NCBI RefSeq assembly: GCF_001767395.1
Contig: NZ_CP017014.1
Location: forward strand, 930,001 to 994,000
Direction of reading: 5' to 3'
From: Rhodococcus sp. WMMA185
Lineage (GTDB): Bacteria; Actinomycetota; Actinomycetes; Mycobacteriales; Mycobacteriaceae
Length of the DNA: 64,000 bases
Part shown: one piece after another, positions 16,170-23,472 of the stretch
Numbering within the stretch: the stretch's first letter is position 1
Layout of the letters: the number at the start of each line of letters is the position of its first letter
Translations under genes and position numbers: made by a program
Notes under the pieces: generated by a model
What the model saw: only the letters and a program-made list of their open reading frames with translations
What the model was told of the DNA's origin: nothing
Database searches by the model: none

Positions 16170-16688
16170 CTACTCTTGTCCGGCGGAGCCGTCGTCCTGG
16201 TTATCGGAGCCCAGGCTTCCGAGGAAATCAAGGTTGCCGATCAGATTGCCGAAGTCGAAGTCACTGAGGGAGCCCCAGCTGCCTGTGCCCCCACCATCAT
16301 TGTCGTCGCCGATGGTGAACTCAGTTGGCGCGGCCGTGCCGTCATCGCCTGTTCCCCAACTGTTGTCACGCTGGGAGCAGTTCCAGGTGAGGGTGTAGCT
16401 ACCTTCGGCGACGTTCTCTTCGGTGAACGTCTCAGTCTTGTTCTTCTTAACCTTTTCGTCGGCAATTCCGAACGAGTTCTCGGGTGCTGACTCGTGCTCC
16501 GCGTTCCAGCTGCACGTCACATCCTTGTTGTGGTCGTTGACGATGTTGACGGTAACGGTCGTACCGTCGTGATCAGCCGTGAGCGTGACCAGGTCGTGCT
16601 CCTCTGCGCTTGCCGGAGCTGCGAACACGGCGGCAATGAGGGGAGCGGCGAGTATGGCCGTTGCTGCGGCGCGAACAGACTTCTTCAT
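16170..16688 (-). CDS. Secreted two-cysteine protein, array member 3
   Basis: This 172-residue protein has the signal peptide MKKSVRAAATAILAAPLIAA (cleaved after APASA). The mature domain matches members 1 and 2: LVTLTADHDGTTVTVNIVN, VTCSWNAEH, VAEGSYTLTWNCSQ, SWGTG and PTEFTIG. The long tail is Gly/Asp/Ser-rich with SLSDFDFGNLIGNLDFLGSL and an acidic, Asp/Gln-rich end. The start at 16688 follows GAAAGAGGATCA. Function is unknown. Confidence 0.85.
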   Translation of the reverse strand: MKKSVRAAATAILAAPLIAAVFAAPASAEEHDLVTLTADHDGTTVTVNIVNDHNKDVTCSWNAEHESAPENSFGIADEKVKKNKTETFTEENVAEGSYTLTWNCSQRDNSWGTGDDGTAAPTEFTIGDDNDGGGTGSWGSLSDFDFGNLIGNLDFLGSLGSDNQDDGSAGQE

Positions 16689-16710
16689 TGATCCTCTTTC
16701 GTTCAACTGG

Positions 16711-16730
16711 CCGCATGCAGATGCGTGCGG
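16711..16730 (-). promoter_or_regulatory. Conserved 5' leader hairpin, array member 3
   Basis: CCGCACGC and its near complement form an 8-bp stem with one mismatch and a 4-base loop. Relative to members 4 and 5, loop and stem bases differ while pairing is mostly kept. Confidence 0.55.
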
Positions 16731-17019
16731 ATACCGCAAGAGCGCCAAGCGATTACCCGCTCGTAGAGTCCGGTTGGATACCCCAGCGGATACGGCTGGT
16801 CTTGCGTGCCGGGAGAACCTAACACCGAAGTGTGGAGCCTCGCCGGGCGAACAAAGCCGACGAAAAGGATGTGAACAAGGAGTCCGCTACCGCGGTACCC
16901 GAAGGTGCTGCTGCACGGAAGAAAGGGACCCTTCTGTGGGACTCATCACAGCGTGGATGGTGAACTCCCGCAGTCGGTTCGACCGAATTCGGTACGAGTA
17001 GAAGTTGCTCTGAATGAGG
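16731..17019. other. Intergenic region upstream of array member 3
   Basis: About 290 bp between the leader hairpin of member 3 and the terminator of member 4. I see no gene, no repeat and no recognisable operator; it should contain the member 3 promoter. Confidence 0.5.
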
Positions 17020-17050
17020 CGAGGGCCCCGCCGGACTGGCGGGGCCCTCG
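17020..17050 (-). terminator. Terminator after array member 4
   Basis: CGAGGGCCCCGCC pairs perfectly with GGCGGGGCCCTCG around a 5-base loop, 49 bp past the stop of the gene at 17100. Confidence 0.85.
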
Positions 17051-17099
17051 TTGTTCAGGGCTCAGTTAGCGAACTACAACTGGCCGTGTTTCAGTTCTC

Positions 17100-17633
17100 T
17101 CAGTCGTCGCCGCCATCATCGTCGCCGCCGTCACCGCTGCCGAGGTCGAGGTTCTCGAGCAGTTCACCGAGAATGTCCTCCAGGCTGCCTGCGCCCGGCT
17201 CATCGGCTCCGCCGTCGCCGCCATCGCCGCCGTCACCGCCGTCACCGCTGCCGAGGTCGAGGTTCTCGAGCAGTTCACCGAGAATGTCCTCCAGGCTGCC
17301 TGCGCCCGGCTCATCGGCTCCGCCGTCGCCGCCATCACCGCCAGCTCCGCCGTCGCCGCCGTCACCGTCGTCACCGCCGTCACCGCTGCCGAGGTCGAGG
17401 TTCTCGAGCAGTTCACCGAGAATGTCCTCCAGGCTGCCTGCGCCCGGCTCATCGGCTCCGCCGTCGCCGCCGTCACCGCCGTCACCGGCTTCTCCACCCA
17501 GGCTGCCGAGGATTGTATCCACCGAACCTGCGGTGTCGCCGCCGTCTTCGGCGTTGGCCGGCGCCACGAACGCGACGGCAATGAGAGGTGCGGCGAGTAG
17601 TGCTGTTGCAGTAGTGCGAACTGACTTCTTCAT
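17100..17633 (-). CDS. Secreted low-complexity repeat protein, array member 4
   Basis: This 177-residue protein has the family signal peptide ([20 protein letters not shown], cleaved after APANA) but lacks the two-cysteine domain altogether. The mature part is Gly/Asp-rich linker alternating with three identical copies of [19 protein letters not shown], each introduced by ADEPGA. The copies are acidic amphipathic helices resembling the C-terminal tails of other members. At DNA level the copies start at 17141, 17252 and 17400. This looks like a tail-only derivative of the family. Function is unknown. Confidence 0.8.
   Translation of the reverse strand: MKKSVRTTATALLAAPLIAVAFVAPANAEDGGDTAGSVDTILGSLGGEAGDGGDGGDGGADEPGAGSLEDILGELLENLDLGSGDGGDDGDGGDGGAGGDGGDGGADEPGAGSLEDILGELLENLDLGSGDGGDGGDGGDGGADEPGAGSLEDILGELLENLDLGSGDGGDDDGGDD
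17141..17485. repeat. Three near-identical coding repeats in array member 4
   Basis: A block of about 75-90 identical bases recurs at 17141, 17252 and 17400 (spacing 111 and 148), separated by variable GGN-GAC codon linkers. All spacings are multiples of 3 overall in coding terms, so the frame is kept. Confidence 0.85.
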
Positions 17634-17635
17634 CG

Positions 17636-17785
17636 GTCCTCTTTCACTCGACTCTCCGCACACGAACGCGTGCGGGTATCACAACACCTGGCGGTATTGG
17701 GCGTATTACGTGATCGAATCCCTCCGGCAGGTATCTCTGGCTCCTGTTGTGCCGGAGAAAAATTAACATGGATTCGCGTTCGTAG
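17636..17785 (-). repeat. Duplicated promoter/leader block, copy 1
   Basis: About 140 bp upstream of array member 4 is highly similar to the block upstream of member 5 (18866-19015), including AACACCTGGCGGTA, GTGATCGAATCCC and GGCTCCTGTTGTGCC. The two genes therefore share a promoter region derived from one duplication. Confidence 0.85.
17656..17675 (-). promoter_or_regulatory. Conserved 5' leader hairpin, array member 4
   Basis: CCGCACGC and GTGTGCGG form an 8-bp stem (one G-T pair) around GTTC, identical to the hairpin of member 5, 23 nt before the start codon. Confidence 0.6.
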
Positions 17786-18145
17786 GGCGAAAACAGAAAT
17801 CCGTTCACGTAGCGATACATCGTTAGTCGATGCGCGTTGGCTTTGGAAGGTGCGCAGTGTGTGCAGGACGGAAGACGATGACGCCCCTGACCTTGCGATG
17901 GGCGAGGTTGGCAGGGTATTCCGCGTAACAGGCTCAGCTGATTCAGCACCTATCTCATTGGCGCTGGGCTTGCCGAGCGAACCCGAATCGGGACGGTGAC
18001 GTCCAGACGGAGTTCGTGATGGGCTTGTTGTCTAGCAAACGGTATGGGCCGAAGGCCGTTGCGCGAGAACCGGTCACGTTTCGCCGGCAACTCTGGGATG
18101 GACCACCAGACTGTTGCCCGCTCCGCGCGGAACTCCCCAATACGA
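17786..18145. other. Intergenic stretch with no recognised gene
   Basis: About 360 bp between the promoter block of array member 4 and the terminator of member 5. Short frames exist on both strands but none has a ribosome site or family signal. Nothing further was recognised. Confidence 0.5.
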
Positions 18146-18175
18146 CGAAGGCCCCGCCAATCGGCGGGGCCTTCG
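18146..18175 (-). terminator. Terminator after array member 5
   Basis: CGAAGGCCCCGCC pairs perfectly with GGCGGGGCCTTCG around a 4-base loop, 10 bp past the stop of the gene at 18186. It has the array-type core stem. Confidence 0.85.
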
Positions 18176-18185
18176 CGGTATTGGA

Positions 18186-18863
18186 TCAGCTATCGCCGCC
18201 GTCGCCGGTGTCGTCGCCGGTGCTACCCAGGCTGCCGAAGATCGATTCCAGCGAACCGCCTTCGTTGTCGGCGTCGCCGTCGCCGGTGTCGTCGCCGGTG
18301 CTTCCCAGGCTGCCGAAGATCGATTCCAGCGAACCGCCTTCGTTGTCGGCGTCGCCGTCGCCGGTGTCGTCGCCGGTGCTACCCAGGCTGTCGAACAGGT
18401 TTCCGAACGCCTCCTTCACGCTGCCCAGAATATCCGCGCTGCCCAGGCTGCCCGTGTCAGCGTCTCCTACGGTGATGGTGAGCTCGCCAGCCCACGGCCC
18501 GCCTTCGCCGCCAGATGCCTCGCAGGTCCAGGGCGCGGTGTAGACGCCGTCGGCTACGCCTTCGAACGTGTAAGGCGTGGTGGCCAGCCTGGGGGCCGGG
18601 GCTTCGCCACCGAAGTCTTCTTCCTCGGTGCCGTTCGTCGCGGTCATGCTGCACTTGACCCTGTGGTCGTATCCGTTGACGATGCTCACAGTGACATCGT
18701 TGCCATCAACATCAGCCTTGAGCGTGACGAGTTCGTCTCCGCCCGACGAGCCCAACAGGTCCGACGAGCTACTTCCGGTTGCGTTGGCGGGCGCCGCGAA
18801 CATGGCGGCGGCGAGAGGTGCGGCGAGCAGTGCTGTAGCTGTGGTGCGAACTGACTTCTTCAT
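18186..18863 (-). CDS. Secreted two-cysteine protein with repeat tail, array member 5
   Basis: This 225-residue protein has the signal peptide [20 protein letters not shown] (cleaved after APANA). The mature domain is LVTLKADVDGNDVTVSIVN, VKCSMTATN, VADGVYTAPWTCEA and GELTITVG, the plan of members 1-3 but with CSM in place of CxW. After SVKEAFGNLFDSLGS the tail has two full 26-residue repeats (SLGSTGDDTGDGDADNEGG plus SLESIFG) and a third partial one. The start at 18863 follows GAAAGAGGATCG. Function is unknown. Confidence 0.85.
   Translation of the reverse strand: MKKSVRTTATALLAAPLAAAMFAAPANATGSSSSDLLGSSGGDELVTLKADVDGNDVTVSIVNGYDHRVKCSMTATNGTEEEDFGGEAPAPRLATTPYTFEGVADGVYTAPWTCEASGGEGGPWAGELTITVGDADTGSLGSADILGSVKEAFGNLFDSLGSTGDDTGDGDADNEGGSLESIFGSLGSTGDDTGDGDADNEGGSLESIFGSLGSTGDDTGDGGDS
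18205..18390. repeat. 78-bp coding tandem repeat in array member 5
   Basis: The unit begins CCGGTGTCGTCGCCGGTGCT at 18205, 18283 and 18361. The first two copies are full and nearly identical, the third is partial. Unit length is divisible by 3, so the tail grows by 26 residues per copy. Confidence 0.9.
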
Positions 18864-18865
18864 CG

Positions 18866-19015
18866 ATCCTCTTTCATTCGACTCACCGCACACGAACGCG
18901 TGCGGGCATGACAACACCTGGCGGTACCGGTCGTATTGCGTGATCGAATCCCCCCGACAGGCATTACTGGCTCCTGTTGTGCCAGAAGAAAGTTAACACG
19001 GTTCTTACGTTCGAG
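18866..19015 (-). repeat. Duplicated promoter/leader block, copy 2
   Basis: Counterpart of the block at 17636-17785. Here an AGGAG is followed six bases later by ATG (18964), opening a 34-codon frame that ends in an ATGA overlap with the secreted gene start. In copy 1 the ATG is ATA, so the peptide is not conserved. Confidence 0.8.
18886..18905 (-). promoter_or_regulatory. Conserved 5' leader hairpin, array member 5
   Basis: CCGCACGC and GTGTGCGG form an 8-bp stem around GTTC, 23 nt upstream of the start codon. Confidence 0.6.
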
Positions 19016-19100
19016 TGGGAGAACGACACGACAACTTCCGGCCGTGGCCGACGTGTGCCGGCACCGGAAAATGCGATTGCGCTCGCATAACGACAATCGC

Positions 19101-19116
19101 TGTGAGGCTCGTCACA
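19101..19116. promoter_or_regulatory. CRP/GlxR-type operator
   Basis: TGTGAGGCTCGTCACA fits TGTGA-N6-TCACA exactly, 238 bp upstream of array member 5 and 95 bp beyond the pmmB stop. With ten flanking bases it matches the site at 15971 at 22 of 26 positions. Confidence 0.6.
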
Positions 19117-19211
19117 ATTATGATCGACGAGTGACTTGACCGGGGCGCTTCGATCGTCGCGGCCTCATCGGTGCCGGAACAGTCAGTCCTGTTCGCGTTG
19201 AGGGCTTTCGG

Positions 19212-20801
19212 TCACAGCGCTTCGGCGAACTCGCGCAACAGGTTCAGTCGATTCGAAGCTATCTCGCGTGCGGCGGGCAATGCCGATCGGTCCGCAACCG
19301 GGACTACGACCTCGAGATAGCACTTGAGCTTCGGCTCCGTTCCAGAGGGACGCACGACCATTCGGACGGAGTTGCCGGAGAGGACGACGGCATCGGTCCG
19401 GGACTGGACATGCGCGTTTACCAGATCAGTTGCCACCACGGGTTCTTCGGCCAACACCGTCGGCAAGTTCGACCGCAGGCGATCCATGATCGAGGCGATG
19501 TCCGCGATGTCGGTGACGCGCCGCGATACCTGATCGCCGGTATGTAGCCCGAACTCGAGCGCGTAGTCATCGAGCTTGTCGAGCAGCGTGGACCCCTGGG
19601 CTTTCCTGGTCGCGGCGAGGTCGGCGACCAGCACGGCGGCGGAGATACCGTCCTTGTCGCGCACCGATTCCGGGTCGGCGCAGTATCCGATCGCCTCTTC
19701 GTAGGCGTATACCAGTCCTTCCCCCGCGCGGACGAGCCACTTGAATCCGGTGAGCGTTCGGGCGAAGCGTGCACCGCGAGCGGCCGCTAGTTTTCCAAGC
19801 AGTGCCGACGAGACGATCGTCGTCGCGACCAGAGAGTCTGGTGGTGCCGACTCCAGGACGTGCTCGCCGAGCAGTACTCCGGTCTCGTCACCGCGGAGCA
19901 TTCGCCAGCCGTCCGGGCCTCGGACGCCGACCGCGCACCGGTCGGCGTCGGGATCGAGAGCCAGCGCGAGGTCTGCCTCGATCTCTTCCGCGAGCGAAAG
20001 CAGTGCGTCGCACGCCCCCGGCTCCTCGGGGTTCGGGAACTCGACTGTCGGAAAGTCGGGGTCCGGTGGGAATTGTGATTGCACGGTGTGGATGTCGGTG
20101 AATCCGGCCGCCCTCAGCGCGGCCACGGCGGTGTCGCCGCCGACACCGTGCAGCGGTGTGAGCGCGATCCGCAGCGTCCGGGAGTTCCCTCTGGGAAGGG
20201 ACGCGACACGTTCGACATAGCGGTCGACGAGTTCGTCCGAGGTCGGTGTGACCGACGCGCGGGGTACCAGATTGGCCGGTCCGACTCGCGCGATGGATGC
20301 CTCGATCTCCCGGTCGCACGGCGAGACCAGCTGGGCGCCGTCGTCCAGGTAGACCTTGTATCCGTTGTCGGCGGCGGGGTTGTGTGAGGCGGTGATCTGG
20401 ACGCCCGCGACGGCTCCGAGCCTACGCACCGCGAACGCGATGATCGGGGTGGGGAGCGGGCGGGGGAGGAGGATCACGGAGAACCCGGCGGCGGCGAGGA
20501 CTTCTGCCGCAGCGCTCGCGAACTTCTCCGAGCCGTGCCGGGCGTCGCGGCCGACCACCACAGTCGATCCTTCCGGATGGCGGCCCTTCAGCCAGGTGCT
20601 CAGCCCGGCCGTCGTCCGGATCACCACGGCAACGTTCATGCCGTTCGGTCCAGCACGCACCGGGCCGCGCAGGCCTGCAGTGCCGAAACTCAGTGGTGCG
20701 GTGAAACGGTCGGCGAGTTCGTCGGGGGTCAGGGTCGCGAGTTCCGCTCTCGAAGCCGGGTCGGGGTCGGCGGCGATCCAGTCCGCGATCGGATCGCTCA
20801 C
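19212..20801 (-). CDS. pmmB: Phosphomannomutase/phosphoglucomutase family protein
   Basis: This 529-residue alpha-D-phosphohexomutase has the catalytic serine loop TASHNP (Ser139), the sugar-binding GLRGPVRAG start, the metal-binding loop DPDADRCAV and the C-terminal phosphate site RPSGTEPK. Members interconvert hexose or pentose 1- and 6-phosphates. The GTG start overlaps the deoD stop as GTGA. Coupling to a nucleoside phosphorylase suggests it may act as phosphopentomutase on ribose 1-phosphate, an inference; the name follows the M. tuberculosis homologue. Confidence 0.92.
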   Translation of the reverse strand: MSDPIADWIAADPDPASRAELATLTPDELADRFTAPLSFGTAGLRGPVRAGPNGMNVAVVIRTTAGLSTWLKGRHPEGSTVVVGRDARHGSEKFASAAAEVLAAAGFSVILLPRPLPTPIIAFAVRRLGAVAGVQITASHNPAADNGYKVYLDDGAQLVSPCDREIEASIARVGPANLVPRASVTPTSDELVDRYVERVASLPRGNSRTLRIALTPLHGVGGDTAVAALRAAGFTDIHTVQSQFPPDPDFPTVEFPNPEEPGACDALLSLAEEIEADLALALDPDADRCAVGVRGPDGWRMLRGDETGVLLGEHVLESAPPDSLVATTIVSSALLGKLAAARGARFARTLTGFKWLVRAGEGLVYAYEEAIGYCADPESVRDKDGISAAVLVADLAATRKAQGSTLLDKLDDYALEFGLHTGDQVSRRVTDIADIASIMDRLRSNLPTVLAEEPVVATDLVNAHVQSRTDAVVLSGNSVRMVVRPSGTEPKLKCYLEVVVPVADRSALPAAREIASNRLNLLREFAEAL

Positions 20802-21580
20802 AGTCGCTCCACGAGTTCTCGCAGGAGTCTGCCCATGCGGTCTGCAGAGGCTTTGCCCGCAGCCAGTACCTCTTGGTGGTCCAGGTGCTGGCCTGTGACG
20901 CCGGCGGCAAGGTTGGTGACCAACGAGATCCCCAAGACACGAGCACCGAGTGCGCGGGCGGCAATCGTCTCGTGGACGGTGGACATGCCGACCAGGTCCG
21001 CGCCCAGCGTGCGCAGCATGCGGATCTCGGCAGGGGTCTCGTAGTGCGGGCCCGGCAGTCCCGCGTAGACGCCTTCGCTGAGCGAGCCGTCGATTTCGCG
21101 GGCGATGGCCCTCAGCTCGGGGTCGTACGCTCCGACGAGATCGACGAACTCAGCTCCGACCAGCGGGGACCGGGACGTGAGGTTGAGGTGATCACTGATG
21201 AGGACCGGTTGGCCGACGGCGTAGCCCTCGCGGATGCCCCCCGCCGCGTTGGTCAGGATGACGGTGTGTGCGCCTGCTGCGATCGCAGTGCGAACCGGGT
21301 GAACGACGGACGACAGCGGATGGCCCTCGTAGGCATGGGTCCGGCCGAGCAGGACGAGGACCCGCCGCCCACCCACGTCCACCGAACGGATCGTCCCGGC
21401 GTGGCCGACGGCGGACGGCGGGGCGAATCCCGGTAGATCATCCATCGACACCGTGGCGAGTGGTTCCCCGAACCGGTCCGCGGCGGCGTTCCATCCCGAT
21501 CCGAGGACGACGGCGATCGGATGTTCCGAGCAGTTCGTGTGCGCGGCGAGCGCGGCGGCCGCGGCGTCTGACGTTCCCAT
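20798..21580 (-). CDS. deoD: Purine nucleoside phosphorylase
   Basis: This 260-residue enzyme splits purine nucleosides into base and ribose 1-phosphate. It has the trimeric PNP features [42 protein letters not shown] and [14 protein letters not shown] 21580 is preferred because GGAAGA lies upstream; a GTG six codons earlier is possible. It diverges from the enoyl-CoA hydratase homologue and is coupled to pmmB, giving a purine salvage pair. Confidence 0.94.
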   Translation of the reverse strand: MGTSDAAAAALAAHTNCSEHPIAVVLGSGWNAAADRFGEPLATVSMDDLPGFAPPSAVGHAGTIRSVDVGGRRVLVLLGRTHAYEGHPLSSVVHPVRTAIAAGAHTVILTNAAGGIREGYAVGQPVLISDHLNLTSRSPLVGAEFVDLVGAYDPELRAIAREIDGSLSEGVYAGLPGPHYETPAEIRMLRTLGADLVGMSTVHETIAARALGARVLGISLVTNLAAGVTGQHLDHQEVLAAGKASADRMGRLLRELVERL

Positions 21581-21600
21581 GAGGCGATAGTCTTCCACTC

Positions 21601-22299
21601 ATGCCATATCTCGATCGCAAAGGCGACGTATTCATCCTCTACCTCGGCAACGAGGGCGAAACGGACAACGAGAACCGCTTCAATCCGGACTGGATCGACG
21701 CCACCAATGCCGCGTTGGACGAAGTCGAAGCGCATGAGGGACCCGCCGCGCTGGTCACAACCGCTACCGGCAAGTTCTACACCAACGGCCTGGACACCAA
21801 TTGGATCTTCTCCAATGCGGACGCGCTGCCGGGATTCCTCGACCGGGTGAACGCGATCTACGGACGGCTCCTGACCTTTCCGATGGCCACGGTGGCGGCA
21901 GTGCAGGGCCACAGCTTCGGTGCGGGTGCCATGTTGGCGACGGCCCATGACTTTCGGGTGATGCGGGCAGACCGCGGGTTCTACTGCCTGCCCGAGGTGA
22001 CGCTGAACATGCCGTTCACGATCGGGATGTCGGCACTCGTGAACGGCAGGATGCCCAAGCAGACCGCGGTGGAAGCGATGACGACCGGGCGCAGGTATGG
22101 CGGCTCCGACGCGCTCGCCGCCGGGATCGTCGACGAGATTGCGGACGGTGAAGGTGTTCTCGAGGCTGCCGTGGCGAGGGCGTCCGCACTCACGGCGACC
22201 CGCGGCAACAACCTCGCGGGCATCAAGCGCGGCATCCACCACGAAGCCCTTGCGGCTCTCGCCACGGTGACAGACAAGAGCAACTTCAGTTTCGGGTGA
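21601..22299 (+). CDS. Enoyl-CoA hydratase/isomerase family protein
   Basis: This 232-residue crotonase-fold protein has GKFYTNGLD for the CoA site and the oxyanion-hole stretch VQGHSFGAGAML, followed by RADRGFYCLPEV. The position of Glu in CLPEVTLNMPF fits a catalytic acid of the isomerase or hydratase type. It has only 20 bp to deoD on the other strand and 12 bp to the next gene. The substrate is unknown. Confidence 0.85.
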   Translation: MPYLDRKGDVFILYLGNEGETDNENRFNPDWIDATNAALDEVEAHEGPAALVTTATGKFYTNGLDTNWIFSNADALPGFLDRVNAIYGRLLTFPMATVAAVQGHSFGAGAMLATAHDFRVMRADRGFYCLPEVTLNMPFTIGMSALVNGRMPKQTAVEAMTTGRRYGGSDALAAGIVDEIADGEGVLEAAVARASALTATRGNNLAGIKRGIHHEALAALATVTDKSNFSFG

Positions 22300-22311
22300 G
22301 AGAATGAGCAA

Positions 22312-23472
22312 GTGAATGCGGACATAGAGGCAGCGGTCAGGTCCATCGAAACGGACTTGACCGCGCTTTCGCATTCGATCCACAGCGAACCGGAGCTCGC
22401 GTTCGAGGAGTTCCGGAGCGCCGCGAAGGTCGCCGAGCTGCTGAAAACCAACGGGTTCGACGTGGTATCTGGGGTGGCCGAGCTGCCGACAGCGTTCGAC
22501 GCGAAATTCGGCAGCGGCGATCTCGTCATCGGCATCTGTGCCGAGTACGACGCACTGCCGGAGATCGGTCACGCATGCGGGCACAACATCATCGCGGCGT
22601 CCGCGGTCGGTGCGGGAGTCGCGCTTGCCGCGGTGGCAGACCGGCTCGGGATCACCGTGCGGGTGATCGGGACTCCCGCAGAGGAGAGCGGTGGCGGCAA
22701 GATCGCCATGCTCGAGCGGGGCGTCTTCGACGGCGTCGCGGCGGCCCTGATGGTGCATCCCGGTCCGGACGACATCACCGGGGCCACATCGCTCGCTCTG
22801 GCCGACTTCACGGTCACGTTCACCGGCCGAGAAGCGCATGCCTCGGCCTTTCCGGAGTTGGGGCGCAACGCCGCGGACGCGGCGACGCTGACCCAGGTCG
22901 GCATCGGCCTTCTCCGTCAGCACCTGTCGCCGGGGCAGCAGGTGCACGGGATCGTCTCGGACGGCGGTACCGCGCCCAACATCGTTCCCGCGCGCACCGA
23001 GATGCACTACTACCTGCGTGCCGAGACGACGGCCGCGCTGTCGGAACTGACCGAGCGAGCTCAGGCGTGCTTCGCGGCGGGGGCGCTCGGCACCGGCTGC
23101 ACGCACGAGATCCGCACGGTATCGCCGACCTATACGGAACTGACTCCGGATCCGTGGCTGGTGGCCGCCTATCGAGAGCAGATCGTCGACATGGGACGGG
23201 CACCAATTCCGCGCGAAGAGGAGGGTGCTCGCCCACTGGGCAGCACCGACATGGGCAACATCACCAACGTTCTGCCCGGAATTCATCCGGTCATCGGAAT
23301 CGAGACGGGGGGCGCGGTGCCGCATCAACCCGAGTTTGCGGCGGCATGCATCACGGAATCCGCTGATCGCGCCGTAATCGACGGTGCGATCGCGCTGGCT
23401 CGCACGGCGGTACGGGCGGCAACGGACGGTACGGAGAGGGAGCGGCTGTTGGAAGGAGTTGGTCGCCGGTGA
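22312..23472 (+). CDS. amiB1: M20-family amidohydrolase (AmiB1-like)
   Basis: This 386-residue metal-dependent amidohydrolase/peptidase has HACGHNIIAASAVG (metal His and Asp region), the catalytic GTPAEESGGGK, and a lid dimerisation domain with VTFTGREAHAS. The family hydrolyses N-acyl amino acids or small peptides. The start is GTG 22312. The stop overlaps the next start by GTGA. It has the place of amiB1 in M. tuberculosis gene order. The natural substrate is unknown. Confidence 0.9.
   Translation: MNADIEAAVRSIETDLTALSHSIHSEPELAFEEFRSAAKVAELLKTNGFDVVSGVAELPTAFDAKFGSGDLVIGICAEYDALPEIGHACGHNIIAASAVGAGVALAAVADRLGITVRVIGTPAEESGGGKIAMLERGVFDGVAAALMVHPGPDDITGATSLALADFTVTFTGREAHASAFPELGRNAADAATLTQVGIGLLRQHLSPGQQVHGIVSDGGTAPNIVPARTEMHYYLRAETTAALSELTERAQACFAAGALGTGCTHEIRTVSPTYTELTPDPWLVAAYREQIVDMGRAPIPREEEGARPLGSTDMGNITNVLPGIHPVIGIETGGAVPHQPEFAAACITESADRAVIDGAIALARTAVRAATDGTERERLLEGVGRR

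Noticed and set aside
17141-18390. Regular repeats at 17141-17485 and 18205-18390 considered as CRISPR
   Set aside because: Units are in-frame coding repeats with no unique spacers of constant length and no cas genes nearby.
15867-18854. Forward frames across the secreted array (for example 15867-16490 and 18114-18854)
   Set aside because: The reverse-strand genes have signal peptides, ribosome sites and terminators. The forward frames run through terminators and lack ribosome sites.
21253-23328. A 691-codon reverse-strand frame opposite the enoyl-CoA hydratase and amiB1 genes
   Set aside because: The forward-strand genes have clear family motifs. The reverse frame is low in hydrophobics, rich in Arg/His/Asp, and overlaps the start of deoD out of frame.
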